Below are positions 18,098-23,076 of a stretch of 23,076 bases of DNA, piece by piece. Source of the DNA: Azolla pinnata (taxonomy: Eukaryota > Streptophyta > Polypodiopsida > Salviniales > Salviniaceae); assembly GCA_037176905.1 (NCBI GenBank), contig JBBBWG010009302.1:1-23076 (forward strand), given 5' to 3'. Position 1 is the first letter of the stretch, and every line of letters begins with the position of its first letter. The notes under the pieces are model-generated. The model was given only the letters and a program-made list of their open reading frames with translations, had not been told where the DNA came from and searched no databases. Both the position numbers and the translations under genes were made by a program.

Positions 18098-18163
18098 GTG
18101 GTTTTCGTTTAGTGGTTAGAATTCCACATTGTGTAGAGAGCTAGTGGGGTCGAATCCTAGTCA
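18098..18163 (+). pseudogene. tRNA-His-like head, 3' end shortened
   Basis: GTGGTTTTCGTTTAGTGGTT at the start. The anticodon loop TTGTGTA keeps GTG. The B box is GGGTCGAATCC. A few bases of the acceptor 3' strand are missing before ATACAAG. Confidence 0.7.
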
Positions 18164-18579
18164 TACAAGAATGCAGTGTCATTTGAAGAAGTATTCTTGG
18201 GATGTACATTGGAATCACTTCAAATCTAGGTTTTAATTATTAGAATTGGTGATTACATTTTACTGCATAAAAACATAAGTTAAGGTCCTAATTTGAGCAA
18301 ACCTAGGCTTGAATCTGAGCAACCAGATAGAAGAAAGTAATGTAATTTACACATTGTTGCTAATCTAGTTTCTGCTGATGAGAGTTGGTGATTAAGTTCT
18401 ATGATATAAAAACATGAATGAGTTAAGTTCTAAACTTGCTCAACGTATTCGAACACCACTTATTTTGATAAGTAACCATCCAGGTAGAACAAAAACATTG
18501 AAACATTACCGAAATTTTGATTGTCTTTGAATGCTTAGAAATTTTAGAAATTTGGGTTTTTCCTTGGAGTTGTTAAAAA

Positions 18580-18602
18580 GTGATTAGAAGTCTACGTTGT
18601 GG
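18580..18602 (+). pseudogene. tRNA-His-like fragment (D loop to anticodon)
   Basis: GTGATTAGAAGTCTACGTTGTGG, then an abrupt jump into module B (TTTCGTTGATCCAAGCTG). The break is at the anticodon. Confidence 0.6.
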
Positions 18603-18915
18603 TTTCGTTGATCCAAGCTGCTGATTAAGTTCTATTCTATAGAAACATGAGTTTAGTCATAAACTTGTTTAACCTATTTAAATTGTATAAAAAATGTAGT
18701 TTTTTAAATTAGTATCCTCCAAAAGTTTGATAAAAATACTTCTTTGGGCTTTCTTGTATTAGACAGGTTTAGTTTCTAACTTCAAATTGTATTCAAACAA
18801 CAATGATGTTAGTTTCCTTCTATCTAACCATCAGACAGTAGTAAAACAAAAAGCAAAAACATTGAATCATTAGCTAAAATTTTATCTTTTCCTTTAGTGC
18901 TTACCACATATGCTT

Positions 18916-18990
18916 GTGGTTGTAGTTTAGTCGTTAGAATTCCACGTTATTGACATGGATACCTGTGCTTGAATCTTAGCAATGACCACA
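18916..18990 (+). pseudogene. tRNA-His-like head, 75 nt
   Basis: GTGGTTGTAGTTTAGTCGTT through AATGACCACA. The anticodon loop has changed to TTATTGA and three bases are inserted near the 3' end. The acceptor 5' strand and A box are well kept. Confidence 0.75.
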
Positions 18991-19622
18991 TACAAGGTGA
19001 TGAAGTGTCATTTCAAAAAGTATTCTCAGGATGTACAATGGGACCAGTTGAAGTCTAGGTTTTAATTATCAGAATTGGTGATTATATTCTAGTGTGAAAA
19101 AACATGAATTAAGGTCTTAATTTGAGCAGATTCAGGCTTGAATCTGAGCAAGCACATAGAATAAAGTAATGTCAGTTACACAATTGTTTGTAATGTTTTG
19201 ATAGTCGTATATTTGTACGTTGCAATAATTTCTAATCTAGGTTTTTCTGATTGTAGGTGGTGATTAAGTTCTATTCTCTTAAATACTGAGTTAAGTTCTA
19301 AACTTGTTCAACCTATTTAAATTGTATAGTAATTGTATTTTTTGAAATTAATCTCATCCAAAAGTTTCATAAAAATACTTCTTTGGGATTTCTTGTTTTA
19401 GACAAATTTAGTTCCTAACTTCAAATTGTGTTCTGACAAGCATGATCTTTGTTTATTTTTATCAAACAATAGGACTCTGCTTCATTTGAGAACTTAACCA
19501 TCCACTCGGAACAAAAACATTTAAAACATTACCTTAAATTCTATTATTTGAATGAGTTCTGAGAAATTTTAGAAAAGTTATTTCAAGATAGAAGATATTC
19601 TTTGTCTTGTTAAAAACCAAGC

Positions 19623-19694
19623 TTGGTATCGTAGAGTAGTGGTTAGAACTCTGTGTTGTACCCGTAGAGATTTGTGCTCAAATTCTAGCAACAA
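19623..19694 (+). pseudogene. tRNA-His-like head, degenerate
   Basis: GTAGAGTAGTGGTTAGAACT, anticodon loop TTGTACC, T arm TTGTGCTCAAATTCTAG, then CAACAACG. All parts are recognisable but none is intact. Confidence 0.65.
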
Positions 19695-20060
19695 CGTTCA
19701 AGGAGGAAATATTATCATTTGACTTCAGATCTAGGTTTTTTATTTGTCAGAATTGGTGATTACATTCTTATGTAAAAAAGCATGAGGTAAGGTGTTAATT
19801 TGAGGAAGCTCGGGCTCAAATGTAAGCAATCACAATGAAGAAAGTAATGTTGTTATGGTTGATATTCTTACGTAGCAATGTTTTCTAATCTAGGTTTTGC
19901 AAATCAGAGTTGGAGGTTAAATTCTAGTCTATTATATCAACACACGAGGTAAGGTTTTAAATTGTTTAACCTCTTGAAGTTGTATTGCAATTTTAGTTTT
20001 TGAAACATTACGTTTTTTTTTTGAGTGCTTAGAAGTTCTAGATAAAAACAAAAAACCGGT

Positions 20061-20135
20061 TTTTCGTTGTATTTCTTAATAAGAATTTCCCATTCTGGAC
20101 TTGTGAGACCAAGAATAGAATCCCAACGACCACAT
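20061..20135 (+). pseudogene. tRNA-His-like head, strongly degenerate
   Basis: Identified mainly by its place in the unit and by GAATCCCAACGACCACATA followed by AAGAAGGAAGTGCCATTT. The D and anticodon arms are hardly recognisable. Confidence 0.5.
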
Positions 20136-20640
20136 ATAAGAAGGAAGTGCCATTTGACAAAGTGTTCTCGCTATTGTATATTGGAATCACTCCGAATCTA
20201 GGTTTCCTTTATCCGAATTGGTGACTACATTTGATATTTAAAAACATCAGTTAAGGTCATAATTTGAGTAGGCTTGGGCTTAAATCTCAGCAATCACATA
20301 GAAATAATGTCATTTGCAAAAATGTTAGGAATGTCCTTATACTCGATATTTGTACGTTAGAATCATTTGTAATCTAGGTTCCGTTGATAAGGGCTAGTGA
20401 TTAAGTTCTATTATATAGAAAAATGAACTTCTAAACTTCTTTAACTTATTTAAAATGTATAATAATTTTAGCTTTTGAAATTAATCTCTTCCAAAATTTT
20501 GATAAAAAACTTTTTTTGGGATTTCTTGTTTTAGAAAAATTTAGTTTCTAACTTGAAATTGTGTTGTGATAAGCATTATGCTAAAATTTAATTTTTGAAA
20601 TTAATCTCCTCCAAAAGTTTGAAAAAAATACTTTCTTGTT

Positions 20641-20676
20641 TTGGAGATTTGGGCTCGAATCGTAACAATCATATAC
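20641..20676 (+). pseudogene. tRNA-His-like 3' half
   Basis: GGAGATTTGGGCTCGAATCG, then AACAATCATATACAAG. The sequence to the left is repeat tail (TTTCTTGTTTT), so the 5' half of the tRNA is missing up to the anticodon stem. Confidence 0.65.
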
Positions 20677-21118
20677 AAGCAGGAAGTGTCATTTGAAAAA
20701 GTGTTCTCGCTATTTGTATTTGAATGACTTTACATCGTTTATCATGTTTGCCCTTTAGATTGAAGAACCTCGGCAATACATTTGTCGTTTCCTCGGCAAA
20801 AGTGGTGCAATGCTCAAAGCTATATACAGATGTCGATGTTGTATTTACATTGGTAATACCTCCTGGCATTCCTTCTTCCATAACACCCACAATTGGCATG
20901 GGGCCTATCGTCTTCAACCTTACGAACAACTACGTCTCCTTTGCCGCATGTTTCGTGGCTTTCCTTGTCGTTTTCCGCTTCTTGGGCGATGACTTTGGTG
21001 GTGCTGATGGTGGTTTTGATTCAGCGTTTCCTTCCTTGACGAAGGCCATGACTTCCATGTATGGATTAGCCGCCCTTGCGTCTTCTCCGACCTGCGGCAT
21101 ATTGGTGTCCCGCTCCTA
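20672..21118 (-). pseudogene. Unrecognised decayed frame with a nuclear-targeting-like motif
   Basis: A minus-strand frame from about 21118 to 20672 (about 149 codons) has one TAG near 20931. It contains a lysine-rich segment PKSSPKKRKTTRKATK (near 20965-20990) that resembles a nuclear localisation signal of the PKKRK type. Before it comes an acidic/neutral stretch with VGEDARAANPYMEVMAF, and after it VRLKTIGPMPIVGVMEEG. The base composition is clearly less AT-rich than the repeats on both sides. The last codons run into repeat sequence (below 20738), so the true end is lost. I do not recognise the family; a transposase or Gag accessory region, or a captured host exon, are possible. Confidence 0.35.
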
Positions 21119-21203
21119 AGGAATGATTGGAATTGTTCCTTGAAATCTTATATTGGGATACGGTTTTTCATTGCCTTGACCTTCACTACAACCTCCACTT
21201 CTC

Positions 21204-21548
21204 CTAGTCTTCAGTGAGCTCTTCCACGGCGGGGTCTAGCCCAGCACATAGGTTGTCCACTGCGGCGTTGGTGGTGGTTCTTGCTCTCACTTCGGCTTTG
21301 GCTTCTTCGACAACTGTTGTTACGACTATTGTCATTCCCATGACGAGCTCAATTTGTAACTCCGTTTGCTTAGGACACGGAGAAGTATACAACCAGAATT
21401 GTGACCGCTTGTCTTCATTCAGGGTTGGCTGGCACAACCCTTTCATTGGCTGTTTTGGCCATTCAATTGTTGTAAGCTCCGACTTCGGGAGGGGGTCCAG
21501 GATAGAAACTAATGCTGACATCCCCACTTCTAGCAAGGGTCGGGCCAT
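21204..21548 (-). pseudogene. Unrecognised minus-strand frame, 114 codons
   Basis: Open from ATG 21548 (MARPLLEVGMSALVSILDPL) to TAG at 21206-21204, with an acidic C-terminus (DPAVEELTED) after an alanine/valine-rich segment. It has no stop and reads like a protein (mixed polar and charged residues, WPKQPMKGLCQPTLNEDK). It is in series with the frame at 20672-21118 but about 85 bp away and in another frame, as expected of a decayed longer gene or of an intron. It lies antisense to a plus-strand frame at 21214-21642, which is less protein-like. No family recognised. Confidence 0.35.
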
Positions 21549-22328
21549 TTGTTGCTACGGTTCTCCATGCTTGATGGTAGTGGGTATAACATGGCCAACG
21601 AATATGGAAAAGACGTTGCACGCTTCTTCCATATTGTCATGACTTCTCAAATTAGGGCATTCTACGTGATTATGGCCCAATCCATCTTCTAGTCCTCCCA
21701 CTTGGCGATGAACGCAATGCTTAATACTCTCGAAACAGAATAAATATTTTGTTGTAGGACTTCCAATTGGGCGAAGAACGCCGCAAATTCTTTGAACAAG
21801 TTGTCTGTTCCCCCTTTGCTACGATACAACTTCCCTGTTTGGGAGACTTCTTCATTTTCATACGGACCCACCTCAAATCCAGAACGCTTAGACGGCTCCT
21901 AGTGGGAGATCATCGATATAAGCAACTTCGAACATCTTGTCGACGTCAGCCCAGGGGGTTACCTTCACTACTCGAAGGTGTTCTTGAAGGCCGCCTCGGC
22001 GTCAGACCCAGCCCTTGAGTCTTGGCATCAGAGGCTCGAGTGTTTGCATGCTCCTTCCATAATACGTCGACGCTACAGATAAGGTCCACTTCCGTTTGTG
22101 AGTCGTTCGACTTTTGTATCATTTTCGCTCGACTGTAGGGCATGATAACTCCTGGTTGTAGTCAACGATGTGCTGTATTCTATTTTCCTATGGCGTGAAC
22201 AGAAAATGAGCCCTTTTGATAGTTGTTCCCCTCATGGAAGTTGAAACGTTGTTACGGATCTCGCCCTTAATTCTCTGAATTTCCATGAGAAGCCAAGATT
22301 ATTCTTTTTGAGCCTTGGTGCCACGGAC
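21549..22328 (-). pseudogene. Upstream part of the decayed minus-strand gene-like island
   Basis: Several short minus-strand frames in different phases look protein-like: NLFKEFAAFFAQLEVLQQNI within 21871-21689; VTPWADVDKMFEVAYIDDLP near 21955-21895; and NDSQTEVDLICSVDVLWKEH near 22110-22050. Frameshifts and stops separate them. Together with the frames at 20672-21548 they suggest one minus-strand coding region of about 1.6 kb, in ruins. No conserved domain is recognised. Confidence 0.3.
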
Positions 22329-22562
22329 ACAATTTCAAGCTAGAAACTAAATTTGGCTGAAATACGACACTTCAAAGAAGTATTTTTATCAGTATGTTAG
22401 AAGAGATTAATTTCAAAAAATACAATTATTCTTCAATTTAAATAGGTTGAACAAGTTTAAAGACTAATGTTTTTATATAATAGAACCCAGTCACCAGCTC
22501 TGATCAGCAGAACCTAGATTAAAAATTCTTGCAATGTTCGAATATCGACTATAACGACATTA
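22329..22562 (-). repeat. Composite repeat fragment, minus orientation
   Basis: CAATTTCAAGCTAGAAACTAAATTT, CAAAGAAGTATTTTTATCA, AGAGATTAATTTCAAAAA, ACCTAGATTAAAAATTCTTGCAA and ATATCGACTATAACGACATTAC match the tail part and module B of the tRNA-His repeat, inverted relative to the array ending at 20738. Confidence 0.85.
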
Positions 22563-23045
22563 CCTATATCTTGCTGGGCATACTAGCGTGGAGACTAGCC
22601 CTCCAAGGACAACTGATATTATATGATCATAGATTTTTCCCATTCCACCGGGGAAAAGCCTTGTGTTACCTGATTCAGGGCCATGATGGAGCAGAATTGA
22701 TTGATGTGTGCCGCTACATCCGATGGTTGGAGTATTTTGAATAGGTGTATGGCATCATGTCATTAAAAATGGATTTGCACTTAATCCGGGTAGGGGATAG
22801 GAACTCTTGCTGTTGTCGGATCGATCAGCAGTACCCCTTGTAGAACCGGTTGCATGCTTGCTAGATTTCTGGGTTTCTTTAGAAGTTTGGGGGATTCTCT
22901 GTGCGGACTATCTGGAGTTAAGACTTGTTCCGTGCACTCCTCAGCTTTGTTCGACGAGGCCTCCTCGATTGTACTTTATAACGTGGCATTGCTAGCCCCT
23001 AGGCTAGTTTGTTGTAACGGTGCCTTTACGAGGCTATCCGATTAT
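22563..23045. other. Unassigned DNA
   Basis: A plus-strand frame is open from 22529 (inside the repeat) to a TAG at 22742; its part outside the repeat includes YDHRFFPFHRGKALCYLIQG. I do not recognise it. The remainder to 23045 shows no clear gene, RNA or repeat. Confidence 0.35.
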
Positions 23046-23076
23046 GACTAGAAAGTGTTTAAGTTTTACTATATAG
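23046..23076 (+). repeat. Possible restart of the composite repeat
   Basis: AAAGTGTTTAAGTTTTACTATAT at the window end resembles AGTGCTTAAGTTTTATTATAT of module B (near 16649-16669). It is too short to be sure. Confidence 0.3.

Larger units (their letters stand above)
15108..20738 (+). repeat. Composite tRNA-His repeat array, right arm
   Basis: Eleven full or partial units run on the plus strand, bounded approximately at 15108, 15713, 16331, 16992, 17876, 18098, 18580, 18916, 19623, 20061, 20643 and 20738. The intact spacing is about 675 bp (anticodon arms at 16341 and 17018). Order within a unit: tRNA-His head (72 bp), module A (~160 bp), module B (~155 bp, preceded by a T-arm remnant), tail (~290 bp, ending TTCTTAGGGTGCTTAGAATTT). 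Units at 17876, 18098 and 18580 are shortened by deletions and the 16992 unit is lengthened by a 208-bp duplication. Divergence grows toward 20 kb. No host gene lies in this span. Confidence 0.85.

Noticed and set aside
11288..20738. A CRISPR-like or bacterial repeat array
   Set aside because: Units are hundreds of bases long with no short constant repeat and variable spacers, and the flanking elements are eukaryotic retrotransposons.
11288..20738. Simple insertion of many independent SINEs
   Set aside because: Units abut one another in constant order with the same 290-bp tail and without visible target duplications or A-tails between them, which fits tandem amplification better.
21214..21642. 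A 142-codon plus-strand frame rich in Ser, Thr and Val
   Set aside because: It is antisense to the more protein-like minus-strand frame at 21204-21548; a choice between strands cannot be proven but the minus strand fits its neighbours.

Overview
The window looks like heterochromatic, gene-poor nuclear DNA of a land plant. The reasons are decayed Ty3/gypsy retrotransposons with a chromodomain (chromoviruses), telo-box motifs (AAACCCTAA), and many pseudogene copies of a tRNA whose sequence fits plant nuclear tRNA-His(GTG). I see no intact host gene. The style of the gypsy elements recalls chromoviruses of fungi and non-seed plants, so a bryophyte, lycophyte or fern is possible, but that is a guess.

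Layout. 1-3.0 kb: mostly unassigned DNA with a CT-rich, telo-box-bearing stretch on the minus strand, a 29-30 bp minisatellite and a short LTR candidate (minus) with a heat-shock-element palindrome. 3.1-4.1 kb: a second LTR candidate (plus) that appears to have cut into a minus-strand gag. 4.1-6.05 kb: minus-strand chromovirus pieces in the order RNase H tail-integrase, LTR, primer-binding site, gag. The LTR has a dense heat-shock-element array next to a TATA box. The predicted first 12 nt of its transcript can pair with the sequence just after the LTR, which is the hallmark of Tf1/sushi self-priming. 6.05-10.14 kb: a plus-strand relative, joined head to head at 6049, carrying gag, protease, reverse transcriptase, RNase H, integrase, chromodomain and 3' LTR. 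It is broken by frameshifts and stops and by damage to protease and integrase catalytic residues. 10.4-11.29 kb: a further RT-RNase H fragment from another gypsy element.

11.29-20.74 kb is the most unusual part: an array of a composite repeat of about 675 bp. Each full unit has a tRNA-His-like head, two related modules of about 160 bp (the second also preceded by a tRNA T-arm remnant), and a tail of about 290 bp. Units run on the minus strand to the left and on the plus strand to the right. Between them lies a second repeat family of about 189 bp that is itself inverted about position 14328. A further head-to-head dyad of the first family is centred near 15090.

20.74-22.33 kb is a less AT-rich island with decayed minus-strand reading frames that I do not recognise, flanked by repeat units in opposite orientations. 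The last 0.75 kb holds a repeat fragment and unassigned DNA.

Nothing here appears to work as a gene system now. The interest lies in the regulatory and priming signals of the LTRs and in the tRNA-His-derived satellite-like array.
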